A stretch of DNA of 64,000 bases from SFWF01 sp045539925 (GTDB taxonomy: Bacteria > Bacillota > Clostridia > Oscillospirales > Acutalibacteraceae). Location of the stretch: NCBI GenBank assembly GCA_045539925.1, contig JAZQGH010000160.1, forward strand, positions 1-64,000, written 5' to 3'. Made by a program: the position numbers and the translations under genes. Shown here in pieces: positions 41,598-50,236 of the stretch (the first letter of the stretch is position 1; every line of letters begins with the position of its first letter). The notes below the pieces were generated by a model. The model was not told the origin of the DNA, did not search any database, and worked only from the letters and a program-made list of their open reading frames with translations.

Positions 41598-41615
41598 AGT
41601 TAATATGTTAACTAT
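41596..41615. promoter_or_regulatory. palindromic operator, probably for the MarR regulator
   Basis: ATAGTTAA-TATG-TTAACTAT, perfect 8-bp arms with a 4-nt centre, starting inside the -10 and covering the transcription start of the marR operon. The size and position fit MarR autorepression. Confidence 0.7.
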
Positions 41616-41644
41616 TAAGCACTTAATTATTGAGGTGAGGAAAT

Positions 41645-42106
41645 TTGGAAAAAAGCACTCTTTCTCCAAGAGAAATACAGCATAGACTTATGTGCATAAA
41701 CAGAATGCACCGCAGTGCAGTCGACACAAAAATGAAGGTCACAGGTATACACAGAAGCCAACATATGATACTTATGTATCTGTTCAGAAAAAACTGCAAG
41801 GTTTCTCAAAAAGATATTGCCGAGCATTTTGAAATTACTCCCGCAGCAGTTGCAGTTAGCCTTAAAAAGCTTGAACATGGCGGATATATTTCGAGGTGCT
41901 CTTCGAAAGAGGATAATCGTTTTAACGAGATTGAGCTTACAGCCAAGGGTAAGGCTGTTGTCGAATATTCCTTCAACTCCTTTGAGGAAATAGACAAAAA
42001 CACACTTGAAGGAATTTCCGAAGAGGAAAAAGAAGTGTTAACCGTTATTCTTGACAAAATAATAGGTAATTTGAAAATCATTTGCGGAAAGGATGCTACG
42101 AAGTGA
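41645..42106 (+). CDS. MarR family transcriptional regulator
   Basis: A 153-residue winged-helix repressor. The recognition region reads ITPAAVAVSLKKLEHGGYI, followed by the wing RCSSKEDNRFNEIELT and the AKGKAVVE helix common to MarR proteins. The start is TTG at 41645 with GGTGAGG upstream. Its stop overlaps the start of the first exporter gene (GTGA), so it probably controls the exporter and its own promoter in response to an unknown compound. Confidence 0.9.
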   Translation: MEKSTLSPREIQHRLMCINRMHRSAVDTKMKVTGIHRSQHMILMYLFRKNCKVSQKDIAEHFEITPAAVAVSLKKLEHGGYISRCSSKEDNRFNEIELTAKGKAVVEYSFNSFEEIDKNTLEGISEEEKEVLTVILDKIIGNLKIICGKDATK

Positions 42107-43854
42107 ACAGGTGGTTTAAATATATAAAGCCCTATCTCCCCTATTTTATAATAGGTCCCCTTTGTATGATAATTGAGGTAGTTGGCGAAGTGCTTATGCC
42201 GAAATTTCTTGCTGTTATAATTAACGGCGGAAACACAGGAGAGCTTACCGTCGGCAGCAGCACGGTAACAATGTTTCTTATGATACTCACCGCTGTTATA
42301 ATGATGGTAGGCGGTGTAGGAGGAGCATATTTCGGAGCAAAAGCCTCGGTAAACTTTGCTGCAGACCTTCGTAAGGATGTTTTTTCTCAGGTGCAAAAGT
42401 ATTCATTTTCAAACATAGATAAGTTCTCAACAGGCTCACTCGTTACCCGTCTTACAAATGACGTTACTCAGCTGCAGAATTTCGTCAATATGCTGCTGAG
42501 AATGTGTCTGCGCTCACCCGGTATGCTTATAGGCGCACTTATTATGGCAGTTTCTATGCGCCCTGACCTATCTGTAATCTTTGCAGTTGCTATCCCGCTG
42601 CTGCTGATTTCTATAATGGTAATCATCAAAATAGGATTTAGCAGATTTGCAAAAATGCAGACCAAGATTGACGGACTTAACAACACCGTTCAGGAAAGCC
42701 TTACAAATGTTCGCGTCGTAAAGTCCTTTGTAAGAGAAGAGCACGAAAAGAAGAAGTTTTCAAACGCTAACCGAGAACTCAAAGAGTCGGGAATGTCTGC
42801 CGTTAAGGTTATGATATTTATGTCCCCTGTTATGACGGTCATTATGAACCTTACTACCCTTGCGGTGCTTTGGTTTGGTGCTAACATCGTGCTTGAGGAG
42901 GCAGGAACTGTAGGCGGTATGCTTATCGGTGACCTTTCGGCATTTATTACTTATGTGTCTCAGATACTCTCTTCTCTTATGATGGTGACAATGATGCTTA
43001 TGAACTCCTCCCGTGCGCTGGCATCGGCAAAGCGTATACGCGAGGTATTGGACGAAAAAATCGACCTTAGTGATGAAAATGCAAAATATCCCGATAAAAC
43101 CATCACAGACGGTCATATCGAATTCAGAAATGTTGGTTTCAGATACTATAAGAAGAGCGAAGAGGCAGTTTTAAGCGACATAAACCTCACCATACCTGCG
43201 GGGAAAACTGTTGGTATCATCGGCTCTACAGGTTGCGGAAAAACCACCCTTGTATCTATGATTCCAAGACTTTATGACGCGGATGAGGGCGAAATCTATA
43301 TTGACGGCATAAACGTTAAGGATTATTCACTCTACAATCTGCGCGAGGGCGTGGGAATGGTGCTGCAAAAGAATGTTCTGTTCTCGGGAACTATTGAGGA
43401 AAATCTGCGTTGGGGCGACCAAAACGCTACCGAAGAGGAGATTAAGACCGCCGCAGATTATGCACAGGCATCCTTGTTTATTGACAGCTTTAAAGACGGC
43501 TACGACACCGAGCTTGAACAGGGTGGTGTTAATGTATCGGGCGGTCAAAAGCAGCGTCTTTGTATTGCCCGTGCACTGCTTAAAAAGCCAAAAATACTAA
43601 TTCTTGACGACTCGACCAGTGCAGTAGACACAGCAACAGAAAAGAATATCCGAGAAGCCTTTAAAAACGAGCTTGAGGGCTCTACAAAAATTATTATTGC
43701 ACAGCGCATAACATCGGTTATGGATGCGGATATGATAGTTGTTATGAACGAGGGTCGTATAACGGGTATTGGCACCCACAGTGAGCTTCTTGCATCTTGC
43801 GAGGAGTACGGCGAAATATACTATTCTCAAATGGACAAAAAGGAGGAAAACTGA
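42103..43854 (+). CDS. heterodimeric ABC exporter, subunit with degenerate catalytic site
   Basis: A fused permease and ATPase of 583 residues with six membrane helices, Walker A GSTGCGKTT, signature VSGGQKQR, and Walker B ILILDDSTSAVD. The residue after the Walker B aspartate is Asp where active ATPases have Glu, as in the degenerate subunit of TM287/288-type heterodimers. The GTG at 42103 overlaps the marR stop and follows AAAGGA. The longer frame to 42082 runs into marR. The next gene supplies the catalytic partner. Confidence 0.92.
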   Translation: MNRWFKYIKPYLPYFIIGPLCMIIEVVGEVLMPKFLAVIINGGNTGELTVGSSTVTMFLMILTAVIMMVGGVGGAYFGAKASVNFAADLRKDVFSQVQKYSFSNIDKFSTGSLVTRLTNDVTQLQNFVNMLLRMCLRSPGMLIGALIMAVSMRPDLSVIFAVAIPLLLISIMVIIKIGFSRFAKMQTKIDGLNNTVQESLTNVRVVKSFVREEHEKKKFSNANRELKESGMSAVKVMIFMSPVMTVIMNLTTLAVLWFGANIVLEEAGTVGGMLIGDLSAFITYVSQILSSLMMVTMMLMNSSRALASAKRIREVLDEKIDLSDENAKYPDKTITDGHIEFRNVGFRYYKKSEEAVLSDINLTIPAGKTVGIIGSTGCGKTTLVSMIPRLYDADEGEIYIDGINVKDYSLYNLREGVGMVLQKNVLFSGTIEENLRWGDQNATEEEIKTAADYAQASLFIDSFKDGYDTELEQGGVNVSGGQKQRLCIARALLKKPKILILDDSTSAVDTATEKNIREAFKNELEGSTKIIIAQRITSVMDADMIVVMNEGRITGIGTHSELLASCEEYGEIYYSQMDKKEEN

Positions 43855-43855
43855 T

Positions 43856-45826
43856 ATGGCAAGAACCTTAGAACAACTCCAAAAACAGTATTCCTCCTGG
43901 GGAAAACCTGATGCGAGACGCCCAATGATGGGAGGCCCAGGACGGGGACCAGGTCCGAGAGGCACAATGGGAGGCAAACCCAAAAACACAGCAGATACCA
44001 TTAAAAGACTCTTTGGATATTTCAGCAAACATATCCCTAAGTTCATTTTTGTGCTTTTCTGTATGCTTATATCTACAGTCACCTCTCTTATAGGCTCTTT
44101 CAGTCTGCTTCCTATAATAAATCGAATCGGACAGGTGCCTACAACGGTGGAAAACTCGGGAATTATGGCCGTTGCGGCGGATAATGTTATAGAAAAACTG
44201 ACACAGATAGGCTTTATAAAGGACATTATGGCAAACGGGCGTTTCGCCGAAATTCTCACCTATGTTCTGACTGCCATAATAATTCTTTTTGCGGTATATC
44301 TTGTTGGTATTTTAGCAGGATACCTGCAGGCGAGAATTATGCTTTCTATCACGCAAAGCACTCTGGAAAAGATAAGAAATGACCTTTTCAGTAAGGTGCA
44401 GACACTCCCCGTAAAGTATTTCGACTCGCACCCCACAGGCGAAATTATGAGCCGCTTTACAAATGACGTGGATAATATTGATATGATGCTTAACCACTCG
44501 CTTACCTCCCTTATTTCGGGCGCGGTGACCCTTATCGGAACACTTTTCTTTATGATAACCACCAACTGGGTGCTCACACTTGTAACCATACTGTTTATTC
44601 CCCTTTTCGCCTACGGCGGAGCGCTTATTGCCAAAGCTTCACGAAAGTATTATTCAGGTCAGCAGGCGGCTCTGGGTGCGGTAAACGGTTATATTGAGGA
44701 ATCGGTTACGGGACAAAAGGTTGTCAAGGTGTTTAATCACGAAAGCATCTGTGTAGACGAGTTTGAGACCCTTAATGACGACCTAAGGGATAAACAGTTC
44801 AAGGCGCAGTTCTACGGCGGAATTATGGGGCCAATTATGCACAATACAAGTATGATAAGCTACGGCATTACTATGGGTATAGGCGGAATAATGATGTGTA
44901 CCGCGGGCTTTACCCCAGGTGCGCTGACGGTATTTGCAGACTATTCCAAACGCTTTAATATGCCTATAAACCAGATTTCCCAGCAGATGACGGCCGTATT
45001 CTCTGCCCTTGCAGGTGCCGAGCGTGTATTTGCAGTTATGGATATGCAGCGAGAACCAGCGGACCGCGTCGGAAGCGAACAAAACACTACTATAACGGGT
45101 CATATTGAGCTTAAGGATGTAAGCTTCGGCTATAATCCCGATAAGCTTGTGCTTAAAAACATTTCTCTTTATGCAAAGCCAGGTCAGAAAATCGCCTTTG
45201 TCGGCTCTACGGGTGCAGGTAAAACTACTATAACTAATCTGCTCAATCGTTTTTACGATATAGAAAGCGGAAGCATTACCATTGACGGTATTGACCTCAA
45301 AGACTATCCTATGGATGTGCTGAGAAAGAATATTGCTATGGTGCTTCAGGACACCCATCTCTTTACAGGAACTGTTATGGAAAACATCCGCTACGGCAGA
45401 CTTGATGCAACCGATGAAGAGGTTATTGTGGCTGCTAAAACAGCAAGTGCTCACTCCTTTATTACCCGTCTTGAAAACGGTTATGAAACAATGATAACGG
45501 GAGACGGTGCAAACCTTTCTCAGGGACAGCGTCAGCTTTTAAACATTGCCAGAGCCGCTCTTTCAAAAGCACCTATTCTTGTTCTTGACGAGGCTACAAG
45601 CTCGGTAGATACAAGAACAGAACGACATATAGAAATAGGTATGGATCGACTGATGGCCGACCGCACTACCTTTGTTATTGCCCATAGACTTTCTACCGTC
45701 AGAAACTCTAACGCTATAATGGTTTTAGAGCAAGGCGAGATAATAGAGCGAGGCAGTCACGAAGAGCTGCTTAATATGAAGGGCAGATATTACGAGCTTT
45801 ATAAAGGCAAAAAGGAGCTTGACTAA
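43856..45826 (+). CDS. heterodimeric ABC exporter, catalytic subunit
   Basis: A 656-residue permease-ATPase fusion. Walker A is GSTGAGKTT, the signature is LSQGQRQ, and Walker B is ILVLDEATSSVD with the catalytic Glu. About 65 residues precede the first helix, including a Gly/Pro/Arg-rich stretch (MMGGPGRGPGPRG) often seen in the larger subunit of such pairs in Clostridia. The ATG at 43856 starts 1 nt after the partner's stop and follows AGGAGG. The transported compound is unknown, but multidrug export under MarR control is the usual case. Confidence 0.93.
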   Translation: MARTLEQLQKQYSSWGKPDARRPMMGGPGRGPGPRGTMGGKPKNTADTIKRLFGYFSKHIPKFIFVLFCMLISTVTSLIGSFSLLPIINRIGQVPTTVENSGIMAVAADNVIEKLTQIGFIKDIMANGRFAEILTYVLTAIIILFAVYLVGILAGYLQARIMLSITQSTLEKIRNDLFSKVQTLPVKYFDSHPTGEIMSRFTNDVDNIDMMLNHSLTSLISGAVTLIGTLFFMITTNWVLTLVTILFIPLFAYGGALIAKASRKYYSGQQAALGAVNGYIEESVTGQKVVKVFNHESICVDEFETLNDDLRDKQFKAQFYGGIMGPIMHNTSMISYGITMGIGGIMMCTAGFTPGALTVFADYSKRFNMPINQISQQMTAVFSALAGAERVFAVMDMQREPADRVGSEQNTTITGHIELKDVSFGYNPDKLVLKNISLYAKPGQKIAFVGSTGAGKTTITNLLNRFYDIESGSITIDGIDLKDYPMDVLRKNIAMVLQDTHLFTGTVMENIRYGRLDATDEEVIVAAKTASAHSFITRLENGYETMITGDGANLSQGQRQLLNIARAALSKAPILVLDEATSSVDTRTERHIEIGMDRLMADRTTFVIAHRLSTVRNSNAIMVLEQGEIIERGSHEELLNMKGRYYELYKGKKELD

Positions 45827-46317
45827 TGACTGAGATATTAAAAGCACAAATGTGCGACCTAGAAGATGTCCTTGCCATATACGAAAGAGCGCGAAAATTT
45901 ATGGCGGAAAACGGTAATCCGAATCAGTGGAAAAATGTTCATCCGCCAAAGGAGTCGCTTATAGAAAACATCAACGAGCAAAAGCTTTATGTTCTTAAAT
46001 GCGACGGCATTGTTGACGGTGTGTTTTTATTTGACAAAGGACCCGACCCCACCTACGAATACATTGAAGGCAGTTGGCTTAATGACCGCCCTTATTATGT
46101 AATACACCGAATAGCCTCTTCGGGCAGAACAAAGGGTGTTTTGAAGGCATGTGTTGAGTTTTGTCTTAAAACTGCAGATAACATTAAAATCGACACCCAC
46201 GCCGACAATCATATAATGCAAAAAGGTCTTGAAAAGTTAGGCTTTGTACATTGCGGCACTATCTATGTCCCAAACTACGGACCTATGAAGGCATATCAAC
46301 TTTCAAGGCAGGTATAG
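45826..46317 (+). CDS. GNAT family N-acetyltransferase
   Basis: A 163-residue acetyl-CoA-dependent acetyltransferase fold: LYVLKCDGIVDGVFLF in the beta strands, HRIASSGRTKGVLKACVEF for the acetyl-CoA loop, and DTHADNHIMQKGLEKLGFVHCG near the end. The substrate is unknown. Its ATG shares one base with the exporter stop (TAATG), so it is co-translated with the exporter and may modify or detoxify the exported compound. Confidence 0.85.
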   Translation: MTEILKAQMCDLEDVLAIYERARKFMAENGNPNQWKNVHPPKESLIENINEQKLYVLKCDGIVDGVFLFDKGPDPTYEYIEGSWLNDRPYYVIHRIASSGRTKGVLKACVEFCLKTADNIKIDTHADNHIMQKGLEKLGFVHCGTIYVPNYGPMKAYQLSRQV

Positions 46318-46318
46318 T

Positions 46319-47347
46319 ATGACAGATATATGGACGCGGCTTAAAAGCGAAGAAAAACACATTCTGCTATACGGCACAGGTAACGGCGCAGATAAAATAC
46401 TAAGCGAGCTTGAACGCCTTAATATAAAGGTTAGCGGTGTTTTTGCAAGTTCCGGTTTTGTCAGAGATCGCAGTTTCAGAGGCTTTAAGGTTTTGAGTCT
46501 TGAAGATGCTGAAAGCATATTCGGGGATTTTGTTGCACTGTTTTCTTTCGGTTCCAACCGTCCCGAAGTAATAGAAAACATAAGACGGATAATGGATAAA
46601 CACACCCTGCTTGCCCCCGAGGTGCCTGTTTGCGGTGGAGAAATATTTAACACCGAATACGCTAAACGGCACAGCGAAGAGCTTTATCGTGCATATACTC
46701 TGCTTTGTGACGAGCAGTCGAAAAAGGTTTTCGAGCAAACAACACTCTTTAAGTTAGACGGTGACATTAACAGACTTTTCTCTTGTGAGACACCCAAAAA
46801 TGAAGCCTTTGAAAACATTGTCAAACTTAGAAAAGGAGACAGCTTTTTAGACCTTGGAGCATACAACGGTGACACTGTTCTTGATTTTATTAACAGGGTT
46901 AAAGATTTCGGCTTTATTACTGCTGTAGAGCCAGACCATAAAAGCTATTCAAAACTGCAAAAGAACACCGAGGGCTATAATATTGAGGCTATAAATGCTG
47001 CTGTGTCGAGTGATGTTGGCTCTATTCCATTTTCCTTCAAGTCCTCCCGCGGGTCGGTAGCAGGAGGGGACACTTTTATCGATGCTGTGAGCATAGACAG
47101 TATTTGCGAAAACCGAAAATTCAACTACATCAAATTTGATGTTGAGGGAAAAGAGCTTGATGCTATTATCGGTGGAGAAAAAACTATAAAAAAAGATAAG
47201 CCGAAAATGCTTATTTCGGCTTATCATAAAAGTGATGACTATTTTTCTATTCCATTAAAGGTATATGAATTTAATCCCGATTATAAAATTTTTATGCGAC
47301 ATTACCCCTATGTTCCTGCATGGGATACAAACTTTTATTTTGTATGA
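46319..47347 (+). CDS. FkbM family methyltransferase-like protein
   Basis: A 342-residue protein. The C-terminal part has the SAM-binding pattern FLDLGAYNGDTVLDF near residue 180 and FNYIKFDVEGKELDAIIGG near 270, typical of FkbM-type methyltransferases. The N-terminal 110 residues form a separate Rossmann-like region (ILLYGTGNGADKIL). The substrate is unknown; sugars or small natural products are common for the family. It lies 1 nt after the GNAT gene and ends the exporter operon. Confidence 0.8.
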   Translation: MTDIWTRLKSEEKHILLYGTGNGADKILSELERLNIKVSGVFASSGFVRDRSFRGFKVLSLEDAESIFGDFVALFSFGSNRPEVIENIRRIMDKHTLLAPEVPVCGGEIFNTEYAKRHSEELYRAYTLLCDEQSKKVFEQTTLFKLDGDINRLFSCETPKNEAFENIVKLRKGDSFLDLGAYNGDTVLDFINRVKDFGFITAVEPDHKSYSKLQKNTEGYNIEAINAAVSSDVGSIPFSFKSSRGSVAGGDTFIDAVSIDSICENRKFNYIKFDVEGKELDAIIGGEKTIKKDKPKMLISAYHKSDDYFSIPLKVYEFNPDYKIFMRHYPYVPAWDTNFYFV

Positions 47348-47350
47348 AAA

Positions 47351-47384
47351 AACAGGCTTCTGATTTTATGATCAGAGGCCTGTT
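47351..47384. terminator. bidirectional terminator after the FkbM gene
   Basis: AACAGGCTTCTGAT / ATCAGAGGCCTGTT (14-bp stem with one T-G pair) and a 6-nt loop. It lies between the convergent FkbM and GTPase genes, with T-rich tails on both sides. Confidence 0.8.
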
Positions 47385-47389
47385 AAATT

Positions 47390-48334
47390 TTAATAGAATG
47401 TTGCAACTTCCTGTTCGGGCTTAGATGATATAGCAACCTCAAGGGCTGTAAGGTACGGTCCTTTAGAGCGGTACAGCTTATGATTACCGACGCTGAGCTT
47501 TGCTGTAATTATCACCCAATCATTTGTTTTAAGGGTCTTTGCGGCTTTCCAATCGCAGGCGATTCCGCAATACTGAACATCGTCGACACAGCAGGTCATG
47601 ACGTGACGACCCACAACAAAGGTATCCTCGGGAATCTTGCCGTCACGGGCAACGATGCCCTTGAATTTAAGGGTCTTGCCAACATATTTCGACATATCAT
47701 TCATCATATCCTGAAACCAAAGAGCATAGTCTTTATCCTCAATTACTATTACATCTGCATTTATGTCAAAGGGCAACGGATCTTCAATATCGTCGTATTT
47801 AACATAACCGTTTGCATATTCGTAAGCAATATCGGCTCTGCGGTTTGCGGCACGTACCAGTTTATGCAGAGGCATAATATCAAAGTTTTCGGGAGCGCGG
47901 TTAAATATTATCATTTCCGCAGTAGACAGCTTATCGTAAACGAGCTGACGCATATTAGCGTTATAGGTAAGGGCTGTGTTTGCATCGAAAAAACAAAGCT
48001 CCTGACTTATAACACAGTAACGGGGCAGGGCTGTAAATAGGTCCTGTAACATCCACATACCGTTATACTCGACAATTATCCTCTCAGCATCAGTTTCCTT
48101 AAGCATTTTTTCTATGTTTTTGGTGCTGAGCTCGGACTTGTCCTCAATACTGCGGATATAAACATTATGGAAGGGCATTTTGGAAATATCATATTCCTCT
48201 TCACCCTCTTCACAAAGGAGGAGCAGGGTCTTTTCGCCCGAATTGAAACGCTCGTCCTCTAAGGTTTCCTGAATAAATTTTGTTTTACCTGCCTCTAAGA
48301 AGCCTGTAAAAAGATAAATAGGTATATCTCTCAT
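47390..48334 (-). CDS. COG0523-like P-loop protein with a C-terminal DUF1980-type domain
   Basis: A 314-residue protein. The N-terminus FTGFLEAGKTKFIQ is a Walker A of the CobW/COG0523 metal GTPase class. From about residue 190 the sequence resembles the DUF1980 (TIGR03943) domain, with KTLKFKGIVARDG and the Cys pattern TCCVDDVQYCGIAC. The typical G4 NKxD of COG0523 is replaced by FNRA. Its gene starts 3 nt after the next COG0523 gene, so the two likely work in one metal-handling pathway. The metal is not identifiable from sequence. Confidence 0.8.
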   Translation of the reverse strand: MRDIPIYLFTGFLEAGKTKFIQETLEDERFNSGEKTLLLLCEEGEEEYDISKMPFHNVYIRSIEDKSELSTKNIEKMLKETDAERIIVEYNGMWMLQDLFTALPRYCVISQELCFFDANTALTYNANMRQLVYDKLSTAEMIIFNRAPENFDIMPLHKLVRAANRRADIAYEYANGYVKYDDIEDPLPFDINADVIVIEDKDYALWFQDMMNDMSKYVGKTLKFKGIVARDGKIPEDTFVVGRHVMTCCVDDVQYCGIACDWKAAKTLKTNDWVIITAKLSVGNHKLYRSKGPYLTALEVAISSKPEQEVATFY

Positions 48335-48337
48335 AAA

Positions 48338-49438
48338 TTATACTCCAAACAGCTTGGCAATAGCCTCTTCTTTGATATTAGAACCGATAACGCAAATGCG
48401 TCCCGTAATATCAGCACTGCCTGTGCGCACATCGGGCTCACCAGGCACATAGTCAAAATGTATCCACTCGCCTGACTCCCCTGCTACGATACCTTTAGCA
48501 CGAAGAATAATTCCGTACTCTGCTTCGTTTTCGAGGGCTTTGAGAGCATCGGTAATGTCCTGTGCAGTATATTTTTTCGCAGTCTCTCTTCCAAAGGATG
48601 TAAAGACCTCATCGGCGTGATGATGGTGGTGTTCGTGCTCGTGATGATGCCCGTCATGGTCGTGATGGCAACCGCAAGTACATTCTTCACCATGTTCATG
48701 ATGATGTTCATCGTGGTGGTGATGTTCGTGGCAATGGCATTCTTCACCCTCATCGTGGTGATGGTGCTCATCGTGATGATGGTGGTGTCCGCACTCGGGG
48801 CAGACATCTTCCTCTTCAAGTTCCGTCAGATGATGCGCAAGGGTGTTTTTATTTTCTGTTGCCTCTAATATCTGAGTACCTGTAAGCTGTTCCCAATCGG
48901 TAGTGACTATGGTTGCATCGGCATTATGCTCACGAAGAAGATGTATACAAGCGTGAAGCTTCTCTTCACTGAGTCCTGCAGTATGGCTGAGAACTATCGC
49001 TGAGGCGTGTTCTACCTGATCACAGAAAAACTCACCGAAGTTTTTCATATACATTTTACATTTTTTCGCATCAACAACTGTAGTAAATGCATTGAGCTTT
49101 GCATCCTCGGTCTCTATTCCCTGCACTGCGCGGATAACATCCGAAAGCTTTCCGACACCTGAAGGCTCTATGATGATTCGGTCGGGGGTATAGTCTACGA
49201 GCACCTTACCCAGTGCCTCGGCAAAATCACCAACAAGACTGCAGCAGATACAGCCCGAATTCATTTCGGTTATCTCTATTCCTGCTTCCTTTAAAAAGCC
49301 GCCGTCTATTCCTATCTCGCCGAACTCGTTCTCGATAAGAACTACCTTTTCGCCCTTGTAGGCTTCGTTGATAAGTTTTTTTATAAGGGTGGTTTTACCC
49401 GCACCTAAAAATCCTGAAAAAATATCAATTTTAGTCAT
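48338..49438 (-). CDS. COG0523 (CobW-like) metallochaperone GTPase with His-rich insert
   Basis: A 366-residue G3E-family GTPase. Walker A is SGFLGAGKTT, and the family CxCC motif appears in SGCICCSLVGDF. Between the GTPase core and the C-terminal domain, residues about 213-274 (48617-48800) form a run of mostly His with Glu, Asp and Cys pairs (CHCH, CTCGC), far longer than in most members. This region should bind several divalent ions. Zinc or nickel delivery is the usual role of the family. It is paired with a second COG0523-like gene. Confidence 0.92.
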   Translation of the reverse strand: MTKIDIFSGFLGAGKTTLIKKLINEAYKGEKVVLIENEFGEIGIDGGFLKEAGIEITEMNSGCICCSLVGDFAEALGKVLVDYTPDRIIIEPSGVGKLSDVIRAVQGIETEDAKLNAFTTVVDAKKCKMYMKNFGEFFCDQVEHASAIVLSHTAGLSEEKLHACIHLLREHNADATIVTTDWEQLTGTQILEATENKNTLAHHLTELEEEDVCPECGHHHHHDEHHHHDEGEECHCHEHHHHDEHHHEHGEECTCGCHHDHDGHHHEHEHHHHHADEVFTSFGRETAKKYTAQDITDALKALENEAEYGIILRAKGIVAGESGEWIHFDYVPGEPDVRTGSADITGRICVIGSNIKEEAIAKLFGV

Positions 49439-49450
49439 ACTGTTACTCCT

Positions 49451-50125
49451 TTATTTGATATTTACTGCCTCCAACCTATATATCGGCTGACCGAGGTCGG
49501 TAAATCTTTTTTCATATTCGGTTACTATATTGCCCTCAAAACCGCTTTTGTGCAGGTCGAGAGAAATATTTTGAAGTCTAAAGCCAAGTTCTGAATATTT
49601 TTCTACCGAATACTCAAAAAAGTGCATATTATCTGTTTTTTGATGTATTTCTCCCCCGATTTTTAGTATCTCTTTATACATAGGCAGAAAAATAGGAGAT
49701 GTGAGACGGTGCTTTGCATACCTTGCCTTTGGATAGGGACAGGAAAAATTAAGATATACGCGCTCTACAGAAGAGGTTTTGAAATATTTTAAAAGATACT
49801 CGGCACCCGTCACCATGAAACGCACATTCTTAAGCCCTGTATTTTTTACCCCCTCACAGGCAAGTACCGCAACATCATCGCAAACTTCAATAGCGATATA
49901 GTTTATATCGGGATTGCGTTTTGCCAGTTCGCAAATAAACTGACCCTTTCCACAGCCTATCTCTAAATGCAAGGGGTTATCGTTGCCGAAGATTTCCGAT
50001 AAATCGTAATATGATGGATTTTCGGCAGCCTTACGATAATCTGCTTCGTGTTCTGCTAACGGTAATATAAGTTCCCTACAGGCATCAAGCCTGTCTGCTG
50101 CGTGTTTTTTCTTTCTCATTCGCAT
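49451..50125 (-). CDS. trmB: tRNA (guanine-N7-)-methyltransferase
   Basis: Methylates G46 in the tRNA variable loop using SAM. The SAM motif LEIGCGKGQFICELA is near residue 56-70, and FSCPYPKARYAKHRL carries the conserved catalytic region (usually FPDPWPK). A change of Pro-Asp-Pro-Trp to Ser-Cys-Pro-Tyr at that motif is notable. GTG/ATG options: ATG at 50125 has AGGTGA 6 nt before it. The length of 224 residues is normal. Confidence 0.92.
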   Translation of the reverse strand: MRMRKKKHAADRLDACRELILPLAEHEADYRKAAENPSYYDLSEIFGNDNPLHLEIGCGKGQFICELAKRNPDINYIAIEVCDDVAVLACEGVKNTGLKNVRFMVTGAEYLLKYFKTSSVERVYLNFSCPYPKARYAKHRLTSPIFLPMYKEILKIGGEIHQKTDNMHFFEYSVEKYSELGFRLQNISLDLHKSGFEGNIVTEYEKRFTDLGQPIYRLEAVNIK

Positions 50126-50197
50126 AAGTCTTCACCTAAACATCTGTTTTACTAAATAAATATTTTAACACATTGTTATAAAAAAATCTACCCTTTT

Positions 50198-50230
50198 ATA
50201 AAACAAACCGAGAGGTTTCCCTCTCGGTTT
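50198..50230 (-). terminator. intrinsic terminator of rny
   Basis: On the minus strand AAACCGAGAGG-GAAA-CCTCTCGGTTT (50205-50230), followed by GTTTTAT. It starts within 7 nt of the rny stop. Confidence 0.85.
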
Positions 50231-50236
50231 TAATGT

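Noticed and set aside
42760..43116. Minus-strand frame inside the ABC exporter gene
   Set aside because: Antisense shadow with Cys/His-rich nonsense composition and no start signal.
48617..48868. Plus-strand frame opposite the His-rich insert
   Set aside because: Its Met/Val/hydrophobic repeats are only the reverse reading of His codons.
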